Shown here in pieces: positions 38,130-46,920 of a DNA stretch of 64,000 bases. The notes beneath the pieces were generated by a model. The model was not told where the DNA came from. It did not search any database and saw only the letters and a list, made by a program, of their open reading frames with translations. The stretch lies in assembly GCA_001899715.1 (NCBI GenBank), contig MKWI01000029.1:62001-126000 (forward strand), read 5' to 3'. This stretch comes from Sphingobium sp. 66-54. Its GTDB lineage: Bacteria > Pseudomonadota > Alphaproteobacteria > Sphingomonadales > Sphingomonadaceae. Position numbers and translations under genes: made by a program. Each line of letters starts with the position of its first letter. Positions within the stretch are counted from its first letter, which is position 1.

Positions 38130-39254
38130 CTAGCGCGACAAGGCGAGCGCCTTGAGCGCGCTCGTACCGGAAACCACCACCTGCTCGCCCAGCCTGACGC
38201 CGGACAGCAGCACTGTCTGCTTCGCCGCCGAGCCGCCCCCTGAACCTTCCATCACCACTTCGCGCACCGCATAGCCATTGGCGGTAGCAACGAAGACGAT
38301 AGCTTTCCCCTCGACCATGACGAGCGCGTCGCCAGATACGCTGACGGCGCCGGCCGGAGCTGGCCCTGACAAGGACAGGCTGATCGCGCGCCCCGCGATG
38401 ATGCCTGGTCCGGCGGGAATCTCAGCCTTGAGAGTGGCCGAACGGGTGGCGGGGTCAATCGTCGATCCGACGGCAGTGACGCGCCCAGTGATGTCGGGTT
38501 CGATCAGCACGGTCATGCCTGGCCGGACCATGCCAACGAGCCGTTCTGGTAACTGGCCGACAACCTCATAGCGGTTGGCGGCATCGATCACATAAGGCGC
38601 AGTGGTTCCGTCCACCGGATTGCCTGTCTGGATACTGGCGGTCGTCACGCGTCCGGCAATCGGCGCGGTCAGCGTATAGGTGCCGGTCGCGCCCGCGCCA
38701 TTGACCATTTTGAGGATACGCGCCTTTTCGGAAACATCCGCGCCGGCTTCAGCGGCGAGCGCATTGGCTTCATCGGCGCGAGCGCCAGCGATGATACCTT
38801 CGCGGGCAAGCTGCGAGAGCCGGCTCGCGTTCGAGCGCGCCACGCCCGCCCTCGCATGGGCGCGCGTGAGGTCGGCCCCCATCGTCAATACATCGCGGCT
38901 GGAGATGACTGCGAGAGGCTGGCCTTGCCGGACGGTATCGCCTTCCACCACCAGCGTCCGCATGACCACGCCGGGAAAAGTCGCAGCCACCGCCACGCGG
39001 GCATTGGGGGGCGGTTGGATCACCGCCGGAATGACGGCGATGGGCGCTTCAATCGCAGCAATGGCCGGCGCAAGGCGAATGCCGAGCTGCGCGGCCTGTT
39101 TACGATCAACGGGCAAAATGTCCGGCGCTGCTTTCCCGGCTTCAGAGGGTTGAGAGCCGGGTTCAGGTGCGGTGCCGAATCCGGCAAACCACCAGACACC
39201 AAGCACCAGCGCAATGACGGCAACGCCAGCAAGGAGATAGTTCCGCTTCGACAT
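38130..39254 (-). CDS. czcB: Periplasmic adaptor of the metal RND pump (CzcB-like)
   Basis: The 374-residue adaptor has one N-terminal helix (YLLAGVAVIALVLGVWWFAG), a linker, then a lipoyl/barrel core with AVAATFPGVVMRTLVVEGDT and TYTLTAPIAGRVTTASIQTG, and a C-terminal beta-domain. No histidine-rich metal-binding extension is seen at the N-terminus. It precedes czcA by 8 bases and follows the sensor kinase by about 50 bases on the same strand. Confidence 0.9.
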   Translation of the reverse strand: MSKRNYLLAGVAVIALVLGVWWFAGFGTAPEPGSQPSEAGKAAPDILPVDRKQAAQLGIRLAPAIAAIEAPIAVIPAVIQPPPNARVAVAATFPGVVMRTLVVEGDTVRQGQPLAVISSRDVLTMGADLTRAHARAGVARSNASRLSQLAREGIIAGARADEANALAAEAGADVSEKARILKMVNGAGATGTYTLTAPIAGRVTTASIQTGNPVDGTTAPYVIDAANRYEVVGQLPERLVGMVRPGMTVLIEPDITGRVTAVGSTIDPATRSATLKAEIPAGPGIIAGRAISLSLSGPAPAGAVSVSGDALVMVEGKAIVFVATANGYAVREVVMEGSGGGSAAKQTVLLSGVRLGEQVVVSGTSALKALALSR

Positions 39255-39307
39255 GGACTTCGCCTAGTGCGCGAAACTGACGGGACCCTGACGGGGTGAA
39301 AATGCGC

Positions 39308-40324
39308 TCAGGCGCCAAAGAAATGCAGTGATAGTTCCCGCGCGTCAGGATCAGTTGTGAGTTCTCCACCGTGCGCCGCCATGATCCGGTCAACAATCGC
39401 AAGTCCCAGCCCGGCGCCGTTGGTGCTGGCATGGTCGGCCCGACTGTGCCGTCGCACAAGTTCGCGAAGCCGATCAGGTGAAAGGCCCTCTCCGCCATCG
39501 CCCACCGCGATCACCGAATCCGGACCAACCCGTATATTCACCGTGCTCCCCGATGGCGTCACCCGGACAGCATTCTCAATGAGGTTCCGCAAGGCGGCGG
39601 CGATCGCTTCGCGCCGGCCCCGCGCAACGGGATGCTCGTCGCTTGCATCGAGCGTGATGGCTTTCCCTTCGGCGATAATGGCCGGGGCCAGAAGGCTGAC
39701 GACATCGCGGGCAATCTCGACGAGGGACACGGATTCCAGCGGGAATTGCGCCGCGGTTGCAGCGTCAATTTGGGCGAGCAACATAAGCTGGTCGATCAGG
39801 CGGCGCATCGCTGCGACGTCATTTTTGAGGCGCGTAGCGTCGTCGTGATCGAGACGATCGAGTTCCAGCGACAGCACCGCGAGCGGCGTGCGCAGTTCAT
39901 GCGCGACATCCGCGGCAAAAGCTTCCTGGCGTATAGCGGCTTCATCAAGACGGCCGAGCAGATCGTTGACGGCGTCCGTGAACGGCAAGGCTTCGGCCGG
40001 CATATGGGAGGTGTCGATGCGAAAGCCGCGTTCATGCCCGCGCGCCGCCTCAACCGCGGTAGCGGCTTCCTCAAAAGATCCAAAAGCCTGCCGGATCACA
40101 CGACGCACGACGAACACGACCGGCATCATCAGCACGATCAGGGGAAGCGCGACATGCTCCAGCATCTCCCGCGCGGCTTGTATCAGCGCGTCCTTTGCCG
40201 TCAGATCGCTTAACGTCAGGCTATAGAAAAAAACGACCGCCGCGAGGAGCAACATGGTGCCGACCAATCCGACGAGCGCAAGCCCTCGTGCAAGCTTGCG
40301 TGACACGGAACGCCGATAGGTCAC
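39308..40324 (-). CDS. Sensor histidine kinase (CzcS-like)
   Basis: The 338-residue kinase has two membrane helices (about residues 12-35 and 58-75) enclosing a very short periplasmic loop. The cytoplasmic part has a dimerisation box FAADVAHELRTPLAVLSL with the phosphorylated His142, the N-box LRNLIENAVRVTPSGSTV, and the G-box GDGGEGLSP ... GAGLGLAIVDRI. Its start overlaps the response regulator stop by 4 bases (ATGA), so the pair is co-expressed. Placement directly before czcBA suggests metal sensing. Confidence 0.92.
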   Translation of the reverse strand: MTYRRSVSRKLARGLALVGLVGTMLLLAAVVFFYSLTLSDLTAKDALIQAAREMLEHVALPLIVLMMPVVFVVRRVIRQAFGSFEEAATAVEAARGHERGFRIDTSHMPAEALPFTDAVNDLLGRLDEAAIRQEAFAADVAHELRTPLAVLSLELDRLDHDDATRLKNDVAAMRRLIDQLMLLAQIDAATAAQFPLESVSLVEIARDVVSLLAPAIIAEGKAITLDASDEHPVARGRREAIAAALRNLIENAVRVTPSGSTVNIRVGPDSVIAVGDGGEGLSPDRLRELVRRHSRADHASTNGAGLGLAIVDRIMAAHGGELTTDPDARELSLHFFGA

Positions 40325-40998
40325 GCCGCGACGTCCTTCAGCATATAACCGACGCCGCGGATGGTGTGGAGCGCGCCATTGGCGCCAGCTTCGTCCAGTT
40401 TACGGCGCAAACGGGATACCGCGGCTTCCACGGCATTGGGTGTCACCGGCTCATTGAAATTGTACAGCGCGTCCTCGATCGCCTCGCGGCGGACTACGGT
40501 TCCCGCGCGCCGCAACAGCAGTTCCAGCAGGTCGGCTTCCCTGCGCGACAGATCAATAGGGCATTCTCCGTAGCGCGCCATGCGCGCCGCCGTGTCAAAC
40601 TGGAGATTGCCTGCTTCCAGCACAGTCTGCACGCGGGGCCCCGGACGGCGGAGCAGCGCGCGAATACGCGCGGCCAGTTCGTCGATCTCTACGGGTTTGA
40701 CGACATAATCATCAGCGCCGGCGTCAAGCCCAGTCACCCGGTCCTCGAGCGCCCCGCGCGCGGTCTGGATGATCGCAGGCGGCATTTGCCGATACTGACG
40801 GCGATTCGTCAGCCAGGCGACACCATCGCCGTCCGGGAGGCCAAGATCGAGCACGATTGCGTCATAGACCGCTCCGTCGAGCGCACTGTCCGCATCGGAC
40901 AGGCAAACAGCCACGTCGCAGGCAAAACCCCGGCGCTCGAGCCCCGAGACCGTGAGCTCCGCGAGGCGGACATTATCTTCGATCACAAGGACACGCAT
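40321..40998 (-). CDS. OmpR-type response regulator (CzcR-like)
   Basis: The regulator has a receiver domain beginning MRVLVIEDNVRLAELTVSGL, with phospho-acceptor Asp51 in VLDLGLPDGDG and the conserved lysine in DYVVKPVEIDELAAR. The C-terminal winged helix (LSRREADLLELLLRRAGTVV, VEAAVSRLRRKLDEAGANG) binds DNA. I chose the ATG at 40998, since a longer frame adds seven residues before the receiver. It should activate the downstream pump genes. Confidence 0.92.
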   Translation of the reverse strand: MRVLVIEDNVRLAELTVSGLERRGFACDVAVCLSDADSALDGAVYDAIVLDLGLPDGDGVAWLTNRRQYRQMPPAIIQTARGALEDRVTGLDAGADDYVVKPVEIDELAARIRALLRRPGPRVQTVLEAGNLQFDTAARMARYGECPIDLSRREADLLELLLRRAGTVVRREAIEDALYNFNEPVTPNAVEAAVSRLRRKLDEAGANGALHTIRGVGYMLKDVAA

Positions 40999-41031
40999 CT
41001 GCGTCCGTTCTCCCGTCACACCTGGATTGTA

Positions 41032-41763
41032 TCAATCGTGGTCATCATCTGTTTCCTGCTCGATCGGGTGATCCACGATCTCATGTCGTTCGCTTGGGCC
41101 ATCACGATTTTCCGGTCCGAACGCCGCCGGATTGTAGCGCACTATGCCCAGCACCGTCATGGCGATCACGATAGCGCCCACGAACATGGCCATCAGGCTC
41201 GGCTTGCGAGCATCCCGCGCGCCCGGATGCCGGGCAAAGCGCTTGCGACCTGTCACCATCGCGCGCGCGAGATTTTCGCGGGTGAGTACCGACATCAGCA
41301 GCACCGCTATGACATGAACAGCGATAAGCGCGAGCAGACCATAGGCAATCACCTCGTGTAGATCCTCGTCAATTTGTCCGGCATCGACCAGAATGCCGGT
41401 CCACAGCACCCCGCCGATGGCAGCGAGCAGCACCACAACGGCGAAGGCGCCGAGCGGATTGTGGCCGATGGCGGCTTTGGGGCGTCCTCTTGTCAGCTCA
41501 CGAAGGTGCGGCAGGATTTGTGACGGTCGTGCAAAATTGAAAAAACGCGCATGTTCGCCGCCGATGAACCCCCAGACAAGGCGAAAGGCGAGCAGCACGG
41601 CGGCCGTCCAGCCTGCCGCCATGTGCCAGTCCGCGATTGGGCTGTCCCCTTCCGAGGATAGAAAGGCGATCGTGATGGCTGCAACCAACAGCCAATGGAA
41701 CAGCCTGAGCGGCGCATCCCAGACCCTGAAACTGTCACTGTTGCCCGCTTGTGTCATGAGCAT
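41032..41763 (-). CDS. Cytochrome b561-type membrane haem protein
   Basis: The 243-residue protein has four core hydrophobic helices with the haem-ligand histidines expected for the prokaryotic cytochrome b561 family: VWDAPLRLFHWLLVAAITIA, then WHMAAGWTAAVLLAFRLVWG, GHNPLGAFAVVVLLAAIGGV and DEDLHEVIAYGLLALIAVHV. A fifth helix and a charged His/Asp-rich tail (EIVDHPIEQETDDDHD) follow. GGAG lies 7 bases before the ATG at 41763. It may move electrons to a periplasmic or metal redox partner; its place between a metal transporter and a metal two-component system is notable. Confidence 0.85.
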   Translation of the reverse strand: MLMTQAGNSDSFRVWDAPLRLFHWLLVAAITIAFLSSEGDSPIADWHMAAGWTAAVLLAFRLVWGFIGGEHARFFNFARPSQILPHLRELTRGRPKAAIGHNPLGAFAVVVLLAAIGGVLWTGILVDAGQIDEDLHEVIAYGLLALIAVHVIAVLLMSVLTRENLARAMVTGRKRFARHPGARDARKPSLMAMFVGAIVIAMTVLGIVRYNPAAFGPENRDGPSERHEIVDHPIEQETDDDHD

Positions 41764-41842
41764 CACCTGTCTCCTTGGCCTTCGTCGTAGGAGAGATTGC
41801 TGACGGCGCGCTGACGAAAACGGGTAAGCGATTACAACCGCA

Positions 41843-42544
41843 TCAGACAGTCGCTCCGAACAGGCTGCCCACGCCCGCCGTCAGCGCCATCGCCAGGGCG
41901 CCCCAGAAAGTGACGCGGATGATCGACCGCACAACCGGCGCGCCGCCGGCTTTCGCGCCGAGCGCGCCCAGCAGGACCAGGCACAAAAGTGAAACGGCGA
42001 CCACGAGTGGTATCAACTGCTGCGCTGAAACGACGGCAACAACCGCCAGCGGCATGATCGCGCCGGCGCTGAACGTCGCGGCGGAGGTGAAAGCCGCCTG
42101 CAGAGGGCGCGCCGTAGATATGTCGGTAATCCCCAGCTCGTCGCGCGCATGCGTCCCAAGCGCATCACTCGCCATGAGTTGGTCGGCAACTCTGAGCGCA
42201 AGATCGGGCTCCAGACCGCGCGACGTATAGATGTTCGCCAGTTCCTGCCGTTCGAATTCGGGCTGCGTGGCAAGCTCGGCCTTTTCGCGCGCCAGGTCGG
42301 CCTGCTCTGTATCGGTCTGCGAACTGACCGAGACATATTCGCCGGCAGCCATCGACATGGCGCCCGCGACAAGCGCGGCGATGCCAGCAACGAGAATGCC
42401 CGAGCGATCCGTCCCTGATGCAGCGACGCCGACAATCAGGCTTCCCGTGGAAACGATACCGTCATTGGCGCCCAGAACCGCCGCCCGGAGCCAGCCAATG
42501 CGCGCAACGGCATGACGTTCGGGGTGGATGTGCAAGCGGCTCAT
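41843..42544 (-). CDS. VIT-family (CCC1-like) iron/manganese transporter
   Basis: The 233-residue membrane protein matches the VIT/CCC1 family, which moves Fe2+ or Mn2+ out of the cytosol. It begins MSRLHIHPERHAVARIGWLR, then AAVLGANDGIVSTGSLIVGV, AGAMSMAAGEYVSVSSQTDT and the Glu-rich cytoplasmic metal-binding stretch (DLAREKAELATQPEFERQEL), followed by three further helices. The start at 42544 matches the family; 13 residues upstream were left out. It is co-directional with the TonB genes upstream and cytochrome b downstream. Confidence 0.9.
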   Translation of the reverse strand: MSRLHIHPERHAVARIGWLRAAVLGANDGIVSTGSLIVGVAASGTDRSGILVAGIAALVAGAMSMAAGEYVSVSSQTDTEQADLAREKAELATQPEFERQELANIYTSRGLEPDLALRVADQLMASDALGTHARDELGITDISTARPLQAAFTSAATFSAGAIMPLAVVAVVSAQQLIPLVVAVSLLCLVLLGALGAKAGGAPVVRSIIRVTFWGALAMALTAGVGSLFGATV

Positions 42545-42622
42545 AGGGGCTCCAATCAAGGGGTGGCACAAGACCATGACCACCTTTGCTGACCAAATAC
42601 TGACGCGCTGCGAACTCCGGCG

Positions 42623-43309
42623 CTAATTGAAATGGAAAGGCAGCACGAAATTGAATTCTTCAGCATCGAGACTTTCGGGCGGGCGCGGAAAGGGCGCCGC
42701 CAGACGAACCGTGCGAAGCGCAAGCCGATCAAGCTGCGCGTTGCCGCTGGACCGATCGAGCGAGAGTCCGCGCAAATCGCCGCGAGGACCGATGGCAAAG
42801 GAAATCAGCGCCTCGCCCTCAAGATGGAGGCCCGCTGGACGTCTGGCGGCAATCCATTCCCACAATCGCCGAGCATAGATCGCGCGGACAGTGCCGGTCG
42901 TTGAAGCTGCGGCCGGCGCCAAAGCGGGTGCTGGAAGCGGCACTGCAACATTCATGCTTGCGGGCAGAGGCACAGATGCGACAGGTAACTCCAAGGCAGG
43001 CTGCCCTGGCGGAGTCTGCGACCCTTGCCGCAAGTGCGCCCCTTGAGTTATATTCGGAGGCGTCACCTGTTTTGTAGGCATGGGGCGGCTTCTCGGTCGG
43101 CGGATAGATGGCTGTTCGGCCACCACCGAAGGCAAGGTCACGGTCGTGACCGTGAGTGGTTCCTCCCGCCTTTCGGGGACAGGTCGCGGACCGTGGCTCC
43201 ACAGGCCATAAGCAGCCAGGGCGCCTGCATGCAGGGCAAGCGACACGAGGAACCCGAAAGCTCTCGTATCGCTTGCCTGAACCAGCCGATATGTTGGACT
43301 GGTGGTCAT
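42623..43309 (-). CDS. TonB-family energy transducer
   Basis: The 228-residue protein has one N-terminal helix (AFGFLVSLALHAGALAAYGL) with the histidine typical of TonB, a long proline-rich spacer (PRSRPMPTKQVTPPNIT) and a C-terminal TonB domain: LHLEGEALISFAIGPRGDLR, LSLDRSSGNAQLDRLALRTV, and a final PFPRPPESLDAEEFNF strand. It starts 3 bases past the TonB-receptor gene, so it is probably a dedicated energiser for that receptor. Confidence 0.88.
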   Translation of the reverse strand: MTTSPTYRLVQASDTRAFGFLVSLALHAGALAAYGLWSHGPRPVPERREEPLTVTTVTLPSVVAEQPSIRRPRSRPMPTKQVTPPNITQGAHLRQGSQTPPGQPALELPVASVPLPASMNVAVPLPAPALAPAAASTTGTVRAIYARRLWEWIAARRPAGLHLEGEALISFAIGPRGDLRGLSLDRSSGNAQLDRLALRTVRLAAPFPRPPESLDAEEFNFVLPFHFN

Positions 43310-43312
43310 GCT

Positions 43313-45457
43313 TCAGAACTTCGCGGTCAGACCGACGTTGAAGGAGCGGCCACGGCCAGGCGCCGGCCGCAAGGCGCCAGTCGCCTTGTAATCGCCGAGC
43401 GACATGCCGCCCAGCGGCAGATCATAGCCTTTGTCGAACAGGTTCTGGACATCCAGTCCCATCCGGTAATTGCCCCAGGCATAGCCCGTGCGGAGGTTGA
43501 CGAGCGCATAGCCGTTCGTCCGGGGTTCGTTGCGCGTGGCGTCGGCCCGGTTCTTGTCCGCCACGACCGCCAGTTCGACCGCGCTGTCCCAACCGCCGAG
43601 CCGGTGCTCCAGCGCAAACGTCGCGTTCAACGGCATCTGGTGGTAGAGCGACCCGCCGTCGTCCAGATTACGCCCGCGTAGCCAGCTTGCCGATGCGGTC
43701 AATTTCGCTGTGCCAGCCATGGACGATTGCCACAGCGCAAGCGAACCAGAGACATCAACACCATAAAGCTCAGCGTCGCGGTTGGCGAAGCGAAGCTGCA
43801 CAAACCCCGTCGGTATGCCCATCATATTGGTGAAGTCAGCCAGCTTCACGACATCGATATAATCATGAACGCGGGTATAATAGGGGGCGATCCTTAGCAT
43901 CCAGCCATCGGCGCCACCGCCTTTCAGACTGACCGCGGCGCTCACGGTATCAGCTCGCTCGGGCTTCAGGGCGAGGTCACCGACATAGCCGTTGCCATCG
44001 CCGAACCAGCCGATCATTCGGCTCGACATTGAACCGCGCCCCCAGCTGTAGCGTTCATAGACGCTGGGCGAACGGCTCTTGCGCGCATAACCCAGTTCCA
44101 GGATCGCCTGCTCGTTCAACGCATAACGGACAAGGGCCGTAGCGCTCCAGTTGCTATCATGCCGCTTGCGATCCGCGGCATTGAACGTGGCCGCGGCCAT
44201 CGCGTCGGCCGCGTTCATCATCGAAGTGGAATAAGGCTGGACCTCGCCGGTGTTCATCCAAACCTGATCGTTGCGCACGCCGATCAGTGTGGTGAGCTGC
44301 TGCGTCCACTTCGCCTCCCACTCGGCGAAGGCCCCGAGCCGGTCGCGCTTCGCGGCGTTAATATTGATATAGGTGTTCGGCCCCATCATCATGTCGCCCG
44401 CAACCGCCGGCCAATAGTCATTCAGCCACTGGTGGTGGAACTCGCTACCGAGACGCAGCGTGTCGCGATTGGACAGCACTATGTCGCCCTTGAGCGTATA
44501 ACCGGCGCTGTGCGTCTCGGTGTTCATGGGCATGCCGCCGTTTGCGCTGCCGCCCTTGTCCGCCAGGAAGTTCATCTTGTGGTCGGTGTCACGATAAAAG
44601 GCGCGCAGGTCCAGATCGCCCCAGTCGAACGCCCCTTTCCAGTGGCCGTTCAGATCCCATGACTTGTTGGAAGTCATGTCCATATATTGGTTCGCAAAGC
44701 CCTCATAGGGCGCGTATTGATAGCCGCCCTTCAGTTCGAACAGGCCAATATCGGTCTGTGCGGCGAGGCTCAGCGCATGGTCCGTTTTCTTATATTCGGT
44801 CGAACGGACAATGCCGTCATGACCACCGCCTTTGTAATTGTCGGACTGGGTAAAGGAACCGGCATAACTGAGACTAAGCCGGTCGCTTGCCACGGTGGCC
44901 GAAAGAGCCCCGCCGAAACCGTCACCATTGCTGCGATAGAAGGCAGAAAGCTCTCCCGTCAGTAAGGTCTCACCCGCTTTGGCGAAACGCGGTGTCTGGG
45001 TTTCGACGGAAATCGCGCCGCCGATGCTATCGCCGCCCATGCTGACCGGCGTTACCCCTGTGATGACGCTGATCGCATCGATCGTCTGCGGATCGGTATA
45101 GGATAGCGGCGTATTCATCTCGTTGGCGCAGGCGATGTCAATCGGCACGCCATCGACAAGAATGGTCAGACGGCGGATTTCGAGGCCCCGGATCACCGGC
45201 AGCCCGGAAAACCCGCCAGCGCCGTAGCTGCTGACACCGGGCAGGCGGCTGATCACCGCTGTCGTGTCGCTCGTTCCCGACTGCAGTGGTGCGATCCGGT
45301 CACGCGACAGGGTCTCGGACGACACCGGGCCGGTAGGAAGCTTATCGGAATCGACCTCGATGGAAGGAAGGACTTGCGTGTCCTGCGCAAAGACGTTCGC
45401 GGCCGACAGGCCATAGAGTATTGCAACCGCGCTTGCGGCTTTGGAAATGACAGACAT
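43313..45457 (-). CDS. TonB-dependent receptor, Met-rich, OprC-like
   Basis: The 714-residue outer-membrane receptor has a signal peptide (MSVISKAASAVAILYGLSAA, cleavage near VFA), a plug domain (SRLPGVSSYGAGGFSGLPVI, RGLEIRRLTILVDGVPIDIA, GGDSIGGAISVET) and a 22-strand barrel ending in NVGLTAKF. Loops are rich in methionine (GDMMMGPNTYI, NGGMPMNTETHSAGY, STSMMNAADAMAAATFN), as in copper receptors of the OprC type. Metal uptake or binding is therefore likely; the metal is not proven. It is followed by its own TonB and preceded by a DUF2946 gene. Confidence 0.88.
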   Translation of the reverse strand: MSVISKAASAVAILYGLSAANVFAQDTQVLPSIEVDSDKLPTGPVSSETLSRDRIAPLQSGTSDTTAVISRLPGVSSYGAGGFSGLPVIRGLEIRRLTILVDGVPIDIACANEMNTPLSYTDPQTIDAISVITGVTPVSMGGDSIGGAISVETQTPRFAKAGETLLTGELSAFYRSNGDGFGGALSATVASDRLSLSYAGSFTQSDNYKGGGHDGIVRSTEYKKTDHALSLAAQTDIGLFELKGGYQYAPYEGFANQYMDMTSNKSWDLNGHWKGAFDWGDLDLRAFYRDTDHKMNFLADKGGSANGGMPMNTETHSAGYTLKGDIVLSNRDTLRLGSEFHHQWLNDYWPAVAGDMMMGPNTYININAAKRDRLGAFAEWEAKWTQQLTTLIGVRNDQVWMNTGEVQPYSTSMMNAADAMAAATFNAADRKRHDSNWSATALVRYALNEQAILELGYARKSRSPSVYERYSWGRGSMSSRMIGWFGDGNGYVGDLALKPERADTVSAAVSLKGGGADGWMLRIAPYYTRVHDYIDVVKLADFTNMMGIPTGFVQLRFANRDAELYGVDVSGSLALWQSSMAGTAKLTASASWLRGRNLDDGGSLYHQMPLNATFALEHRLGGWDSAVELAVVADKNRADATRNEPRTNGYALVNLRTGYAWGNYRMGLDVQNLFDKGYDLPLGGMSLGDYKATGALRPAPGRGRSFNVGLTAKF

Positions 45458-45520
45458 GGAAACATCCTGATCCAGACGCGCGGCGGCCCGCACGCCATTG
45501 AAAATGAACAGCGAAGAGGA

Positions 45521-45922
45521 TCAGGCGGCGGGCGGCGGTCCTATTGGCGGAGGACGCAGGGATGGCGAGGCAACGGGCAGCACGAAAGCCACCGGAAGAA
45601 AACCCATCGCCAGAATAAAGGCGATGGCGATCGCCAGCAGAGCCGGGTCGGCAGCGGCAATCACCGGCGACGACAGACCTGAGAAAGCGCAAGGCGTTTC
45701 AGACTGCTTGTGCTCTGTAGGGTCGTGATCGCCGGATTTACCGGGAATCTCCAGCATGGCCGTCTGCAGACCCTGGCCCGAGCAGAGCTGGACCGATATC
45801 GCACCGGACGAGACGGTCGGCATAAATCCGGCCGGCACCAGCACCTTCATCATCAGCGCGGTGCCAGCCAGCCAGATGGCCAGCCAGCGATGCCGGGCGA
45901 GGAAGGAACGAAGCGTGCTCAC
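45521..45922 (-). CDS. DUF2946 membrane protein
   Basis: The product (about 133 residues from a GTG at 45922) has a helix near the N-terminus (LAIWLAGTALMMKVLVPAGF), the conserved MPTVSSGAISVQLCSGQG and CAFSGLSS cysteine segments, and a second helix near ALLAIAIAFILAMGFLPVAF, then a Pro-rich tail. These are DUF2946 traits; such genes often sit beside copper-related TonB receptors. An ATG at 45967 would add 15 residues; the ribosome-binding site does not decide. Function unknown, probably linked to metal handling. Confidence 0.75.
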   Translation of the reverse strand: MSTLRSFLARHRWLAIWLAGTALMMKVLVPAGFMPTVSSGAISVQLCSGQGLQTAMLEIPGKSGDHDPTEHKQSETPCAFSGLSSPVIAAADPALLAIAIAFILAMGFLPVAFVLPVASPSLRPPPIGPPPAA

Positions 45923-46187
45923 GGAAAGGGTCTCTAGAAATCGACTCTGCTGATGTCGAGATGACAAGTCGCATTCTTTTGGATGCAGCGCTTTGACTTA
46001 GCGCATTGCGAAGAACTCCTAGTGAAAACACTTCGCCACGGAGAAGCCCGGTGCGACGAAATCCCGACGCAGCATTTCACCAAAGCCTATCGGACCGCCC
46101 AACCCGCCGCATGCTCGCAACGCGGCAATCGGCATGCATGTCGAGGACAACTATTGTTCGGTGCGCGAAGCGAATGCTCCGCTTCAC

Positions 46188-46380
46188 TTATCTGCCCGTT
46201 TCGGGATGCACCTCGCACTTCTTGAACGAAAAATAATAGACCGCGGGCGCGCCAGTCTGGCCCTTGCGGACGTGTCCACCCAGCGTTTCCGCCTGCCGCC
46301 ACACCATCCAGAAGCGGAAGACGTCCTGCTCCGGATTTCCCGCGCCGGCCTCGAGCTCGTCGGCATCATCCGGTGCATTA
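46188..46380 (-). pseudogene. ArdC-like antirestriction protein fragment
   Basis: About 60 codons on the minus strand read FRFWMVWRQAETLGGHVRKG followed by QTGAPAVYYFSFKK. This is the W/F-K/R-QA-x-x-LGG-x-VRKGE/Q-x-G pattern of the N-terminal domain of ArdC/DUF1738 plasmid antirestriction proteins. No proper start and no C-terminal peptidase-like domain remain. It marks past mobile DNA next to the insertion sequences. The rest of 45923-46452 shows no gene. Confidence 0.55.
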
Positions 46381-46452
46381 CGTAGCGCGTTCGTTGTCCT
46401 CGTTCGGTAGTGGAATGACGCTGAGATGTTTTGTCGGCCAGGGAGAAATGAC

Positions 46453-46689
46453 ATGAGCGCGCTTGATGACCTGAAGGCGGATCTCGCCAAGCTCAGGGAC
46501 GAAGCCAAGGTTCAGATCCACCTCGGGAGCATGGAAACAAAGCAAGAGTGGGAAGAGATCGAGGCCAAGTGGAGCCGCTTTGTCGCGGAGGCTGGTCTTC
46601 ACAAGAGCGGTGAAGACATCAAGGCAGCCCTGCAAGGCCTCGGCAATGAACTACGCACCGCATATCAGCGTCTGAAGCAGGCCATCTGA
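46453..46689 (+). CDS. Small coiled-coil protein of unknown function
   Basis: The 78-residue soluble protein (MSALDDLKADLAKLRDEAKV at the start) is almost wholly helical and charged, with coiled-coil heptads and an amphipathic last helix. GGGAGAAA precedes the ATG. No family name is recognised, but similar short coiled-coil proteins occur in sphingomonad stress and metal islands. It stops 4 bases before an IS3 remnant. Confidence 0.7.
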   Translation: MSALDDLKADLAKLRDEAKVQIHLGSMETKQEWEEIEAKWSRFVAEAGLHKSGEDIKAALQGLGNELRTAYQRLKQAI

Positions 46690-46693
46690 GCGC

Positions 46694-46762
46694 CTACCCA
46701 CGTTCGGTAATCTGGGCCACCGCATCTCGCTTGAACTCATCGCTGAAACTGGGCTTCCCCAT
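46694..46762 (-). pseudogene. IS3-family OrfA, first 22 codons
   Basis: The frame MGKPSFSDEFKRDAVAQITE then RG and a stop is the start of the OrfA transposase helix-turn-helix of IS3-family elements. The rest of the element is absent. The sequence upstream of it, to about 46815, should be the leader and terminal end of the same IS3 copy. It is cut off on one side by the coiled-coil gene's end and on the other abuts the IS21 element. Confidence 0.75.
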
Positions 46763-46821
46763 CGTCGTCTCCTGTCCTCAAAATTAGGATAGAAGGCGCC
46801 CAGAAATCTAGGGGCTACTCA

Positions 46822-46846
46822 ATTGCTGCTGAGAAGTGACCCGGGG
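46822..46846 (+). repeat. IS21 left terminal inverted repeat
   Basis: The 25 bases starting ATTGCTGCTGAGAAGTGACC match the reverse complement of 49280-49304 exactly. Confidence 0.9.
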
Positions 46847-46920
46847 GAGCGTGTAATTTTCATTGAGAAGTGACCCATGTTTGAACCCGTCCCTGGCTGT
46901 GACGAGCGGGGGACCATGGA

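Noticed and set aside
36625..38133. 502-codon plus-strand frame
   Set aside because: Antisense of czcA, which has clear RND helices and signatures on the other strand.
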